Shown piece by piece: positions 16,891 to 25,542 of a DNA stretch of 64,000 bases. The stretch's first letter is position 1. Each line of letters opens with the position of its first letter. Location of the stretch: the NCBI RefSeq assembly GCF_008014745.1, contig NZ_VPFD01000001.1, forward strand, positions 124,001 through 188,000, written 5' to 3'. The notes under the pieces were generated by a model. That model worked only from the letters and a program-made list of their open reading frames with translations, searched no databases and was not told where the DNA came from. Position numbers and translations under genes: made by a program. This DNA is from Massilia arenae (GTDB taxonomy: Bacteria > Pseudomonadota > Gammaproteobacteria > Burkholderiales > Burkholderiaceae_D).

Positions 16891-18171
16891 TCAACGCACC
16901 GTGGTGCTGCCGACCGAGGTGGTCGGCTCCGAGACCGCCGTCGCCGGCGTCGCGCCAGGCACCGGTTCGGTCGACGCGGTGGCCGCCGCCTTTTCGGCCT
17001 GCTCCAGGCGGCCATCGGTCCAGACCACGTAGTCGTCGACCGAATACAGGCGGCACGGGTCGCGGCTCTTGGCCGAGCAGGTGGCCAGCGCGCGGCCTTC
17101 CGGGTCTTCGCCTTCCTCGGCCCAGGTCCAGCCGCCGCTCGGCGAAACGGCAAAGGCGCGCGGCGTCATCTTGGTCAGGTATTCGCGGTAGGCGCGGCGG
17201 CCGTGCTCGGACAGGAAGGGCACGGCATCGACATCGTCGAAGCTGGCGAAATCGGTGCGCGGCTGGCTCGGCGGGGCCGCGACGTCGACCACGACCGCGG
17301 TCGGCATGCCGATCTCTTTCAGGAAGCGTTCGGTATCTTCGAGCCACACCTTCTCGCCGTCGCGGCTGGCCAGCATGCCGTGGGCATCGCGCTTGAACGA
17401 GGGGAACTCGACCAGGCGGCCGCGGCCGCCGGCCTGGGCGTAGGAGGCGTGCATGCGGCCCGCCAGTTCCGGCCCGAACAGCGAGTCGTTCTGGCCATAC
17501 ATCCACAGGCTCGGCAGCGTGGCCTTGGCGCCATATTCGCCGAAGGCCGCCACCAGCTGCGAACGCCAGGCGCAGCGGTCGCTGTCGTCGCGCAGGCCTC
17601 CGGCGAAATTGATCAGGCCACGCACGCCCGGCAGGTTTTCGGTGCCGAGGGCGATCGTGGCCAGGCCGCCATACGACTGGCCGGCCACCACCATGCGCTC
17701 GGCATCGATCCAGGACTGCTGGCGCGCATAGTCGAGGGTCGAGCGGATGTCTTTGGCTTGCGTATAGCCGTTGGCCGTCATGTCGCAGCCATGGTCGCGG
17801 TAGCGGCCGCCCGACTTCGAAAAGCCCTGGCGCATCGGCACCATCACCGCATAGCCGCGCTTCACGAAGGCGCTGGCCATGTGATAGAAGCGGTCGCGCG
17901 GCTGCAGGCTGGGGCGACCGGAATCCTTGCCGTGGTTGATGACGATCAGGGGAAACGGACCGGCTCCATTCGGCTGGAACACGGTGGTCTCGAGCGTGAC
18001 GCCGCCGTCGCCGGCCGGAACCTGGACGATGCGCTCGTTCATGCGGTAATCGAGCGCCGCGGTGCTGGCAGGGACGGCTGCGGCAGGCAGTTCCTGCAGA
18101 TGCGCCACGGCGGGCAGCATGGCCAGCGCGGCAATCGAAGCGGAGATCAGGGTGGACAGTGTTCTCGACAT
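16891..18171 (-). CDS. Secreted dipeptidyl-aminopeptidase / dienelactone-hydrolase-like alpha/beta hydrolase
   Basis: A 426-residue exported protein. The signal peptide is MSRTLSTLISASIAALAMLP followed by AVA. The alpha/beta hydrolase domain has LIVINHGKDSGRP (oxyanion), nucleophile Ser in VVAGQSYGGLA, Asp in YGQNDSLF and His in KRDAHGML. A C-terminal region of about 120 residues follows, Pro/Thr/Ser-rich at the end. I used the ATG at 18171 because it gives a clean signal peptide; longer frames add about 90 residues that cross the divergent promoter region. The substrate may be a peptide or ester. Confidence 0.82.
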   Translation of the reverse strand: MSRTLSTLISASIAALAMLPAVAHLQELPAAAVPASTAALDYRMNERIVQVPAGDGGVTLETTVFQPNGAGPFPLIVINHGKDSGRPSLQPRDRFYHMASAFVKRGYAVMVPMRQGFSKSGGRYRDHGCDMTANGYTQAKDIRSTLDYARQQSWIDAERMVVAGQSYGGLATIALGTENLPGVRGLINFAGGLRDDSDRCAWRSQLVAAFGEYGAKATLPSLWMYGQNDSLFGPELAGRMHASYAQAGGRGRLVEFPSFKRDAHGMLASRDGEKVWLEDTERFLKEIGMPTAVVVDVAAPPSQPRTDFASFDDVDAVPFLSEHGRRAYREYLTKMTPRAFAVSPSGGWTWAEEGEDPEGRALATCSAKSRDPCRLYSVDDYVVWTDGRLEQAEKAAATASTEPVPGATPATAVSEPTTSVGSTTVR

Positions 18172-18209
18172 GGATGACTCTGGAAATGCGCGGTGCATAT
18201 TTACTGCCA

Positions 18210-18227
18210 TGCGGAACAATTTCCGCA
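18210..18227. promoter_or_regulatory. 18-bp palindrome between the hydrolase and efflux operon
   Basis: TGCGGAA-CAAT-TTCCGCA, with 7-bp perfect arms and a 4-bp centre, in the 211-bp divergent intergenic region. It is a candidate operator for either side, 38 bp before the hydrolase start. No regulator gene is adjacent. Confidence 0.35.
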
Positions 18228-18382
18228 GGGAATAAACCGAGTCTAGGACGGGTAAATCTTGAGAGCAATATCCGGTTGACCAGATCGGAAGGAATATTTT
18301 TGTGTGTGGCGAAAGTGTCATCCGACGCGTTTTTCCCACAAGGAGTATCATCGCGCCCTGTGAGTAGCAAGGGAAATTACGC

Positions 18383-20056
18383 ATGAGCAAGTATGCGCCG
18401 CGCGAGTGGGCACCCGACGAGCGGCCGATGATGCCGGGCTCGCCGTCCACGCCGGCCCATCCGACTCCGCTGCGCTTCGCCTACCTGTTCGTCGGCGTCC
18501 TGATCACCATTACCGGCGGTCTCGGCAACGCGCTGGTCACCGTCAACCTGGTCCATCTGCAAGGTGTGCTGGGCGCCTATTCCACCGAAACCACCTGGTT
18601 GCCGGCCGCCTACGTGATGGCCAATGCCTCGATGAACCTGCTGCTGGTGAAATTCCGGCAACAGTTCGGCCTGCGCCTGTTCACCGAGATCTTCCTGGTG
18701 CTGTATGCGCTGGTGACCTTCGCCCACCTGTTCGTCAACGACCTGGCCTCGGCGATCGCGGTGCGCGCCGCCCATGGCATGCTGGCGGCGGCGGTGTCTC
18801 CGCTGGGCCTGTATTACGTCCTGCAAGGCTTCAAGAAGGAGTGGCGCCTGCGCGGGGTGGCGCTGGCGATGGGCGCGGCCCAGCTGGCGCTGCCGCTGGC
18901 CTATATCTTCTCCAACGACCTGCTGCAGATCGCCGAATGGCGCGGCCTCTACCTGTTCGAGCTGGGCCTGGCGCTGGTGTCGCTGGGCGCCGTGCTGCTG
19001 CTCAAGCTGCCGTCGGGCGATTACATCAAGGCCTTCCGGCCCACCGATTTCGTCACCTTCGCCCTGTTCGCGCCGGGCATGGCGCTGCTGTGCGCGGCGA
19101 TCAGCTTCGGCCGCGTGGAGTGGTGGTTCGAGCGCGCCTGGATCGGGATGGCGCTGGCGGGCGCGATCGTGCTGCTGGCGGCGGCGCTATGCGTCGAGCA
19201 CAACCGCGCCAATCCGCTATTGAACCTGCGCTGGCTGGCCAGCGGCAATATCGCGCGCCTGGCGCTGTCGATGCTGCTGGTGCGCATCGTGCTGTCGGAG
19301 CAGAGCGTGGGCGCGGTCGGCTTCCTGCGCGCCGTTGGCCTCGACAACGACCAGTTGCAAACCCTGTACGCGATCGTGCTGGCCGCCACGGTGGCCGGGA
19401 TCGTGGTGTCGGCGCTGACGATCAACGTCAAGCACCTGGTATCGCCGCAGGTGATCGCGCTCCTGTGCATGGCGCTGGGGGCCTGGATCGATGCCCATGC
19501 CAGCAACCAGACCCGCCCCGAGCAGATGTACCTGAGCCAGAGCCTGCTCGCCTTCGGCGGCACCTTGTTCCTCGGGCCCCTGGTGGTGTCGCTGCTCGGG
19601 GCCGTGATCCCCAATCCGCAAAACCTGATCAGCTTTTCGGTGCTGTTCGGCCTGACGCAAAACCTGGGCAGCCTGCTCGGTTCGAGCCTGGTGGGCACCT
19701 TCCAGGTGATCCGCGAAAAATACCATTCCTCGCTGATCGTCGAGGGCCTTTCCAGCCTGGATCCGCTGGTGGCCAGCCGCATCCAGTCCGGCGCCGCCGC
19801 GGCCGGGCGCCTGCTGGCCGACCCCGCGGCCGCAACGCGCCAGAGCCTGCAGTCGCTGTCGGCCACCGCGACGCGCGAAGCCAATATTCTCGCCTACAAC
19901 GACGTGTTCCTGGTGCTGGCCATGTTGGCTGCCGGGAGCGCGGCCTGGATCTTCCTGCATGCCGTGTGGCTGCATTACTTCGCGGCGGCGAAAGCCGTGC
20001 CGACCCCCGCGCCCAAGCCGGGAACCCCACCACCACCCGACCCTGTGACCGACTGA
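18383..20056 (+). CDS. MFS efflux transporter of tripartite system (EmrB-like)
   Basis: A 557-residue inner-membrane protein with about 14 hydrophobic segments starting at FAYLFVGVLITITGGL, consistent with the DHA2 drug:H+ antiporter family. The motif around GAYSTETTWLPAAYVMANA matches the loop and helix 2 of EmrB relatives. The N terminus (about 35 residues) and the Pro-rich C-tail (PTPAPKPGTPPPPDP) are cytosolic. It is followed 1 bp later by the adaptor and then the outer-membrane factor, so the operon encodes a full pump across both membranes. The substrates are unknown; drugs, aromatic acids and detergents are typical. Confidence 0.88.
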   Translation: MSKYAPREWAPDERPMMPGSPSTPAHPTPLRFAYLFVGVLITITGGLGNALVTVNLVHLQGVLGAYSTETTWLPAAYVMANASMNLLLVKFRQQFGLRLFTEIFLVLYALVTFAHLFVNDLASAIAVRAAHGMLAAAVSPLGLYYVLQGFKKEWRLRGVALAMGAAQLALPLAYIFSNDLLQIAEWRGLYLFELGLALVSLGAVLLLKLPSGDYIKAFRPTDFVTFALFAPGMALLCAAISFGRVEWWFERAWIGMALAGAIVLLAAALCVEHNRANPLLNLRWLASGNIARLALSMLLVRIVLSEQSVGAVGFLRAVGLDNDQLQTLYAIVLAATVAGIVVSALTINVKHLVSPQVIALLCMALGAWIDAHASNQTRPEQMYLSQSLLAFGGTLFLGPLVVSLLGAVIPNPQNLISFSVLFGLTQNLGSLLGSSLVGTFQVIREKYHSSLIVEGLSSLDPLVASRIQSGAAAAGRLLADPAAATRQSLQSLSATATREANILAYNDVFLVLAMLAAGSAAWIFLHAVWLHYFAAAKAVPTPAPKPGTPPPPDPVTD

Positions 20057-20057
20057 T

Positions 20058-21137
20058 ATGCCAGAACCATCGACCGTGCCATCCCGTTCCCGCCGCCGCA
20101 TCCTGCTGAGCGCACTCGCGTTCGGCGCCATCGCCATCGCCGGCGTATTGATCGTGCTGTATGCCTGGAACCTGCCGCCGTTTCGCAGCACCCTGCAGAG
20201 CACCGAGAATGCGCTGGTGCGCGGCCAGGTGACGATCATCAGCCCGCAACTGAGTGGTTACGTGGTCGAGGTGCGGGTGCAGGATTTCCAGATGGTCAAG
20301 AAGGGGGAACTCCTGATGCGCATCGACGAGCGCATTCCCACCCAGCGCCTGGCGCAGGCGCGCGCCGAACTGGCCAACCGCCAGGCAGCGCTGGCGAACT
20401 TTGCCCAGAGCCAGTCGAGCGCGCGCGCCACCATCGCCCAGAACCAGGCGCTGCTGGCGTCGAACGAGGCGCAGTCACGGCGCGCCCAGGCCGACCTGCG
20501 CCGCGTGGAAGAGCTGGCGGCCGACGGTTCGCTGTCGGCGCGCGAACTCGATGCCGCGCGCGCAACGCAGGCCCAGGCCAGCGCCTCGCGCGACCAGTCG
20601 CGCGCCGCGATCGAGATCGCACGCCAGAACCTGCGCTCGGTCGACGTCAACCGCGCCGCGCTCGAGGCGGCGGTGGCCAATGCCGAGGCGACCGTCAAGT
20701 TGGCCGAGATCGACATGGCCAACACCCATATCACCGCCCCGCGCGACGGCCAGTTGGGGCAGGTGACGGTGCGCCAGGGAGCCTACGTGAACGCGGGCGC
20801 GCAGTTGACGGCGCTGGTGCCCGACACGATGTGGGTCATCGCCAATATGAAGGAAACGCAGATGGCCAATGTGGCCGTCGGCCAGCCGGTGACGTTCAGC
20901 GTCGACGCCCTGGGTAACGCACGCCTGCGCGGCCAGGTTGAACGCATCTCGCCGGCAACCGGCTCGGAGTTCTCGGTGATCGCGCCCGATAACGCCACCG
21001 GCAATTTCGTCAAGATCGCCCAGCGGATTCCCGTGCGGATCAGCATCGATCCGAACCAGCCGCTGGCCGCGCGCCTGCGGCCTGGCATGTCGGTGGTGAC
21101 CACGATCGATACGGCGCAAGTCGGAGCCGCGCGGTGA
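20058..21137 (+). CDS. HlyD/EmrA-family membrane fusion protein
   Basis: A 359-residue periplasmic adaptor anchored by one N-terminal membrane helix (ILLSALAFGAIAIAGVLIVLYA). The lipoyl/barrel-sandwich halves (ISPQLSGYVVEVRVQDFQMVKKGELLMRID and THITAPRDGQLGQVTVRQGAYV) flank a long alpha-helical hairpin rich in Ala/Gln/Arg (residues about 95-215). A beta-barrel domain follows (LVPDTMWVIANMKETQ). It links the MFS pump to the outer-membrane channel. It starts 1 bp after the pump gene and overlaps the next gene by 4 bp, so translation is likely coupled. Confidence 0.92.
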   Translation: MPEPSTVPSRSRRRILLSALAFGAIAIAGVLIVLYAWNLPPFRSTLQSTENALVRGQVTIISPQLSGYVVEVRVQDFQMVKKGELLMRIDERIPTQRLAQARAELANRQAALANFAQSQSSARATIAQNQALLASNEAQSRRAQADLRRVEELAADGSLSARELDAARATQAQASASRDQSRAAIEIARQNLRSVDVNRAALEAAVANAEATVKLAEIDMANTHITAPRDGQLGQVTVRQGAYVNAGAQLTALVPDTMWVIANMKETQMANVAVGQPVTFSVDALGNARLRGQVERISPATGSEFSVIAPDNATGNFVKIAQRIPVRISIDPNQPLAARLRPGMSVVTTIDTAQVGAAR

Positions 21138-22516
21138 GCCGGCGCGTGCTCGTCCTGGCAGCGTTGCCGCTGCTGCTGTCGGCCTGCGCGATGGCGCCGC
21201 AGCCGGCGCCGGAGCCCTCCCTGACCGTTCCTCCGGCCTGGCGCACGGCCAGCGCTGGCGGCAGCGCTGCCATCGACCGTGACTGGTGGCGCGCCTTTGG
21301 CGATCCGGCGCTCGACTCGCTGGTGCGGCGCGCGCTCGACAATAACGGCGACCTGAAAATCGCGCGCTCGCGTTTGCAGGAATACCAGGCGCGCATCCGC
21401 GTGGCCGACAGCGCGCGGCTGCCGGCATTGAACCTGTCGCTGGGGCCGACGCGCTCGCGCACCATCGGCGCGCTCGGCGAGCCGGTCGAGACCACCTCGG
21501 TGGTCGGCGCGGTACAGGCCAGTTATGAAGTGGACCTGTTTGGCCGCATCGCCGGCAGCGTGGAGGCCGCGCGTTTCGAATCGCTGTCGCAGGAGGCTGC
21601 ATTGGAAGCCGCGGCGCTGGCGGTGGCCGCCAACACGGCGTCCGGCTACCTGAACCTGCTCGGGCTGGACGCCCAGCTGGCGCTGGCGCGCGCAACCCTC
21701 GAATCGCGCGAGCGCTCGTTTGAACTCGCGCGCCACCAGTTCGAGGTCGGCTACAGCTCGCGCCTGGAGATGTCGCAGGCCGAGGCCGAGCTGCATTCGA
21801 CCGCCGCCACCGTGCCCCAGCTCGAGCGCCAGATCGCGCTGCAGGAGCAGGCGCTGAACCTGCTGCTCGGCGCCAGCCCCGGTCCGCTGGCGCGCGGCGC
21901 CGAACTGAAAGCATTGCACGAACCGCGGCCGGCGCCGGGGCTGCCGTCGGAACTGCTGCGCCGGCGCCCCGACATCGCCCAGGCCGAGCGCCTGGTGGCC
22001 GCCAGCGACGCCAGCCTGGCGGTGGCGCGCGATGCGCTGCTGCCGTCGATCCGCCTGACGGCATCGCTGGGCGCGCAGGGACACAGCCTGTCGCAGCTGC
22101 TGCGCGATCCGACCGAGTTGTGGAGCATCGGCGGCAGTGTGCTGGCGCCGCTGTTCGACGCGGGCCGGCTGCGCGCACAGGCAGAGATCGCGGGCACGGT
22201 GCGCGACCGCGCGGTCTACACCTATGAATCGGTGGTGCGCACGGCGTTCGCCGAGACGGACAATGCGCTGGCTTCGATCGAGGGCTTACAGCGGCAACTG
22301 GTGGAGGCCGAGGCGCGGCGCCGGGCGGCGGGCGAGGTATTGCGGGTGGCGGCCAACCGTTATCGCAATGGCTACGCTTCCTATCTGGAGGAGCTCGACG
22401 CGCAGCGCACGGCCTTCAATGCTGACCTGAATGCGCTGCAGTTGCGTGCCAGCCTGCTGGCGGCGCACGTCGACCTGTACCGTGCACTGGGCGGCGGATG
22501 GACGCCTGCGCAGTGA
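21134..22516 (+). CDS. NodT-family outer-membrane efflux lipoprotein
   Basis: A 460-residue TolC-type channel. It begins with a lipoprotein signal peptide (VLAALPLLLSAC, lipobox Cys at about residue 18). The duplicated outer-membrane-efflux repeats follow: WWRAFGDPALDSLVRRALDNNGDLKIA at the first helix and RRRPDIAQAERLVAASDASL at the start of the second repeat. The C-terminal coiled region ends in the typical NALQLRASLLAAHVDLYRALGGGW. The GTG start at 21134 overlaps the adaptor stop codon (GTGA). Confidence 0.92.
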   Translation: MSRRVLVLAALPLLLSACAMAPQPAPEPSLTVPPAWRTASAGGSAAIDRDWWRAFGDPALDSLVRRALDNNGDLKIARSRLQEYQARIRVADSARLPALNLSLGPTRSRTIGALGEPVETTSVVGAVQASYEVDLFGRIAGSVEAARFESLSQEAALEAAALAVAANTASGYLNLLGLDAQLALARATLESRERSFELARHQFEVGYSSRLEMSQAEAELHSTAATVPQLERQIALQEQALNLLLGASPGPLARGAELKALHEPRPAPGLPSELLRRRPDIAQAERLVAASDASLAVARDALLPSIRLTASLGAQGHSLSQLLRDPTELWSIGGSVLAPLFDAGRLRAQAEIAGTVRDRAVYTYESVVRTAFAETDNALASIEGLQRQLVEAEARRRAAGEVLRVAANRYRNGYASYLEELDAQRTAFNADLNALQLRASLLAAHVDLYRALGGGWTPAQ

Positions 22517-23112
22517 TGGCGACGAAGCGTGCGGTCTGCCCGACCTGCTTGCGGGCGCAGTCGGCCTGCATCTGCCGCTGGATCGCGCCCGTCTCGCCCG
22601 AGGCCGCGCTGCTCGTCCTGCTGCATCCGCTCGAAACCGGCAATGCCAAGAACAGTGGGAGATTGCTGCACCTGAGCGTGGCGGGCAGCGCGCTGGCGGT
22701 CGGTGAAATGTTCGATGCGGAGGTGCTGGACGGCCTGCTGCATGCCGATGGACGCACGCCGGTGCTGCTGTATCCGCAGACGCCGGACGACCGGAGTGTG
22801 CCGCCCCCGCCGGCGCTTCCTTCGCTGCCGGCATCGATGCTGCGCCTGGTCGTGCTCGACGCCACCTGGCGCAAAAGCCGCAAGATGCTGTACCTGAATC
22901 CGGCCTTGCAGCGCTTGCCGCGGCTGGCCTTGAGCGACGTGGCGCCGTCCAACTATCGCATCCGCAAGGCGCATGCCCCGCATCAGCTGTCGAGCCTGGA
23001 AGCGGCGGCGCAGGCGCTGGGCCAGCTCGAAGGCGATGGCGGACGGTACGGGGCATTGTTGGAAGCCTTCGATGGGTTTGTTTCGCAACAGGCATCGTAC
23101 GTGCGCGCTTGA
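22516..23112 (+). CDS. DTW-domain tRNA-uridine aminocarboxypropyltransferase (TapT/TuaA family)
   Basis: A 198-residue protein of the DTW/TDD superfamily, whose members transfer the aminocarboxypropyl group of S-adenosylmethionine to uridine in tRNA (acp3U). Two Cys pairs near the N terminus (CPTC and CIC in the first 25 residues) probably bind zinc. The signature Asp-x-Trp motif appears as LDATWRKSRKM, with the downstream SNYRIRKAH block. The ATG at 22516 overlaps the preceding TGA (TGATG); an alternative ATG at 22498 would add six residues. Overlap with the efflux operon suggests cotranscription, though the function is unrelated. Confidence 0.85.
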   Translation: MATKRAVCPTCLRAQSACICRWIAPVSPEAALLVLLHPLETGNAKNSGRLLHLSVAGSALAVGEMFDAEVLDGLLHADGRTPVLLYPQTPDDRSVPPPPALPSLPASMLRLVVLDATWRKSRKMLYLNPALQRLPRLALSDVAPSNYRIRKAHAPHQLSSLEAAAQALGQLEGDGGRYGALLEAFDGFVSQQASYVRA

Positions 23113-23136
23113 ATTCGCCGCAGGAGCGGCGTAATA

Positions 23137-23156
23137 TACTGTACAAATATACAGTA
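23137..23156. promoter_or_regulatory. LexA (SOS) box upstream of the radical SAM gene
   Basis: TACTGTACAAATATACAGTA has the CTGT-N8-ACAG core and differs from the E. coli consensus TACTGTATATATATACAGTA only inside the spacer. It ends 14 bp before the ATG, where bound LexA would block transcription or initiation. Confidence 0.88.
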
Positions 23157-23170
23157 TCGGAGCGCCGACC

Positions 23171-24352
23171 ATGGGCACCATCGATTTTCCACTCCAGCGC
23201 GAACCGTTCGACGACGGGCACGTTGCCCTTGCACCGTCCGTGGCGCCGCTCGCGCGCAAGGGGCGCGGCGCGGTGTCGAACCTGCAAGGCCGCTACGAGG
23301 TCAACGGCCGCGAGCGCTTCGATGACGGGTGGGCGGTCGACGATGATGAAGCGCCAGCCTTCAAGACCGTGGTCACCGACGAGATCGCCAAGAGCATCCT
23401 GTCGCGCAATACCTCGCCAGACATCCCGTTCAGCGTCTCGCTCAATCCTTATCGCGGCTGCGAGCATGGCTGCATCTATTGCTTCGCGCGGCCGACGCAC
23501 AGCTATCTCGGCCTGTCGCCGGGGCTCGATTTCGAGACCCGCCTGTTCGCCAAGGTGAACGCGCCCGAGCTGCTGCGGCGCGAGCTGGCGAAACCCGGCT
23601 ACGTGCCCGAGCACATCGCCATCGGCGTCAACACCGATGCCTATCAGCCGTGCGAGCGCGAGCGCAAGCTGACGCGGTCGGTGCTCGAAGTGCTGGCCGA
23701 ATGCCGTCACCCGGCCGGGCTGATCACCAAATCCTCGCTGATCGAGCGCGACATCGACATCCTGGCGCCGATGGCCGCGAAGGGGCTGGCGTGCGCTGCC
23801 ATAACGCTCACCACGCTGGACGCGGAGATATCGCGCACGCTGGAACCGCGCGCGGCGGCGCCGATGAGGCGCCTGCGCACCATCCGCACGCTCACCGACG
23901 CGGGTATCCCGGTGAGCGTCAGCGTGGCGCCCATCATTCCATTCGTGACCGAGCCAGAGATCGAACGCATCCTGGAAGCGGCGCGCGACGCCGGCGCGGT
24001 GGGCGCGCACTACACGGTGCTGCGCCTGCCGCACGAGGTCAATCCCTTGTTTCAGGAATGGTTGCAGGCGCACTTCCCGGACCGCGCGCAACGGGTGATG
24101 AACCGCATCCGCGAGATGCGGGGCGGCAAGGACTACGACAGCGATTTCGCGACCCGCATGAAGGGCGAGGGCGTGTGGGCCGACCTGATCCGGCAGCGTT
24201 TCGAAAAGGCATCCGAGCGCCTGGGCTTTTCAGACTTGCGCGGGCGCTTCGGGCGGCTCGACAGGTCGCAGTTCAGGCGGCCGCTAGTTGTGCCCGCATC
24301 CGCCGCGCGCGCCTTGGCGGCGCAGCGGGAGGGGCAGCTGGACTTGTTCTGA
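23171..24352 (+). CDS. PA0069-family radical SAM protein, predicted SOS-inducible
   Basis: A 393-residue radical SAM enzyme related to spore photoproduct lyase (SplB/Rv2578c). The 4Fe-4S ligands are C97, C101 and C104 (GCEHGCIYCFARPTH), preceded by SLNPYRGC, and SAM-binding features lie in the TIM barrel (TITLTTLDAEISRTLEPRA). The N-terminal 70 residues include the family feature GRGAVSNLQGRYE. The PA0069 gene of Pseudomonas aeruginosa has, to my memory, been reported in the LexA regulon, which agrees with the SOS box here. Its reaction is not established; a DNA-repair role is inferred. A GGAG ribosome-binding site lies about 10 nt before the ATG. Confidence 0.92.
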   Translation: MGTIDFPLQREPFDDGHVALAPSVAPLARKGRGAVSNLQGRYEVNGRERFDDGWAVDDDEAPAFKTVVTDEIAKSILSRNTSPDIPFSVSLNPYRGCEHGCIYCFARPTHSYLGLSPGLDFETRLFAKVNAPELLRRELAKPGYVPEHIAIGVNTDAYQPCERERKLTRSVLEVLAECRHPAGLITKSSLIERDIDILAPMAAKGLACAAITLTTLDAEISRTLEPRAAAPMRRLRTIRTLTDAGIPVSVSVAPIIPFVTEPEIERILEAARDAGAVGAHYTVLRLPHEVNPLFQEWLQAHFPDRAQRVMNRIREMRGGKDYDSDFATRMKGEGVWADLIRQRFEKASERLGFSDLRGRFGRLDRSQFRRPLVVPASAARALAAQREGQLDLF

Positions 24353-24380
24353 CTGTGCGGGGCGGGGCGCCCACACTCGG

Positions 24381-25397
24381 TCAGAAGGCGATCATGACCT
24401 TGCCCACGTGATTCGCCTCGGCGAAATACCGGTAGGCCTGGGGTGCGTCGTCGAAGGCGAAAGTCTTGCCGACCACGGTCTTGATGCCGTGGGTTTCGAT
24501 GGCGCGCAGCAGGTCGACCATCATGGCGCGGCTGCCGTTGGCGATGCCGCGAATCGTCACGTTGTGGGTGACGAAGGCCAGGTAATTGGGAATGGCATGC
24601 CGGGTGCCGGGCGTGAGGCCAACCACTACGATGCGGCCATTGGGAGCGATCGACGCGATCGACAGACCCAGCGTGTCCTGGCCGCCGGTCTCGATGACGA
24701 TGTCGGCGCCGACGCCGCCCGTTTGCGCCAGCAGCTCGGCCGCCCAATCCGGATGGGTGCGGTAGTTGATGGTGATGTCGGCGCCCAGTTCGCGCACCAC
24801 GGCCAGCTTGGCGTCGCTGGACGACGTCATGGCCACGCGCGCGCCATGGGCCTTGGCCAGCTTCATGGCGGCCAGCGCGACGCCGCCCGTACCCAGGCAT
24901 AGCACCAGGTCGCCGGGTTTGACATGGCACATCTCGACCAGCGCATGCCAGGCGGTCAGGCCTGCCGAAGCCAGGCCGGCGACGTCTTCGTCGGCCAGCG
25001 ACGGCGGCACCGGGATCACGGACGCTGCGGGCAGCAGCACCCGCTCGGCCAGCCAGCCATCGTGGGTGGCGCCGATGTCATGACCGAAGATGGCGGGATT
25101 GAAGGGCCCATCGATCCAGTCCGCGAAATGCCCGCACACCACTCGCTCGCCAACCGCGACCTCGGTGACGCCCTCGCCGATAGCGACCACCCGGCCGACG
25201 CCCTCCGACACGGGAATGCGCTGCGGCGACTGGCCCGCGGCATACGTGCCGCGCAGGATTTGCGCGTCGCGGCTGATCAGGCTGACCAGTTGCGGCGCCA
25301 CCAGTACCTGGCCGGGGCCCGGCGTCGGGACGGGGCGGGTGGCGGCGCGCAGGGAATCGAGACCGGTTTGGGCGCCGATTTCAAATGCTTTCATCAT
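24381..25397 (-). CDS. Zinc-type / quinone-oxidoreductase-like medium-chain dehydrogenase
   Basis: A 338-residue medium-chain dehydrogenase/reductase. The N-terminal GroES-like domain shows ISRDAQILRG and SEGVGRVVAIGEGVTEVAVGERV. The Rossmann cofactor loop is CLGTGGVALAAMKLAKAHGARV, followed by the LGADITINYRTHPDWAAEL block. The catalytic-zinc Cys of alcohol dehydrogenases is replaced (S-R-D at that site) and the structural zinc Cys cluster is absent, so it is probably a zinc-independent NAD(P)H oxidoreductase. It is read divergently from a TetR gene 145 bp away, its likely regulator. Start is at the first of two adjacent ATGs (25397). Confidence 0.85.
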   Translation of the reverse strand: MMKAFEIGAQTGLDSLRAATRPVPTPGPGQVLVAPQLVSLISRDAQILRGTYAAGQSPQRIPVSEGVGRVVAIGEGVTEVAVGERVVCGHFADWIDGPFNPAIFGHDIGATHDGWLAERVLLPAASVIPVPPSLADEDVAGLASAGLTAWHALVEMCHVKPGDLVLCLGTGGVALAAMKLAKAHGARVAMTSSSDAKLAVVRELGADITINYRTHPDWAAELLAQTGGVGADIVIETGGQDTLGLSIASIAPNGRIVVVGLTPGTRHAIPNYLAFVTHNVTIRGIANGSRAMMVDLLRAIETHGIKTVVGKTFAFDDAPQAYRYFAEANHVGKVMIAF

Positions 25398-25462
25398 GGT
25401 CTTTCCTTCACGGTGGTGTGCGGCGCCAGGGTGGCGCGCAGGCGCAGTGAATGCGGTGGTAA

Positions 25463-25491
25463 TTGTGGATTGATTGATCCATAATTATACA
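25463..25491 (+). promoter_or_regulatory. Candidate promoter and operator of the TetR gene
   Basis: TTGTGG (25463-25468), 17 bp, then TATACA (25486-25491). An inverted repeat TGGAT-TGATTG-ATCCA (25466-25481) fills the space between the boxes, the place where a TetR repressor would block both its own gene and the divergent oxidoreductase. Confidence 0.45.
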
Positions 25492-25542
25492 CAGATCGCC
25501 ATGGCGCAGTCCTTGCGGGGCGGGATAACGAAGGGAGTGAAG

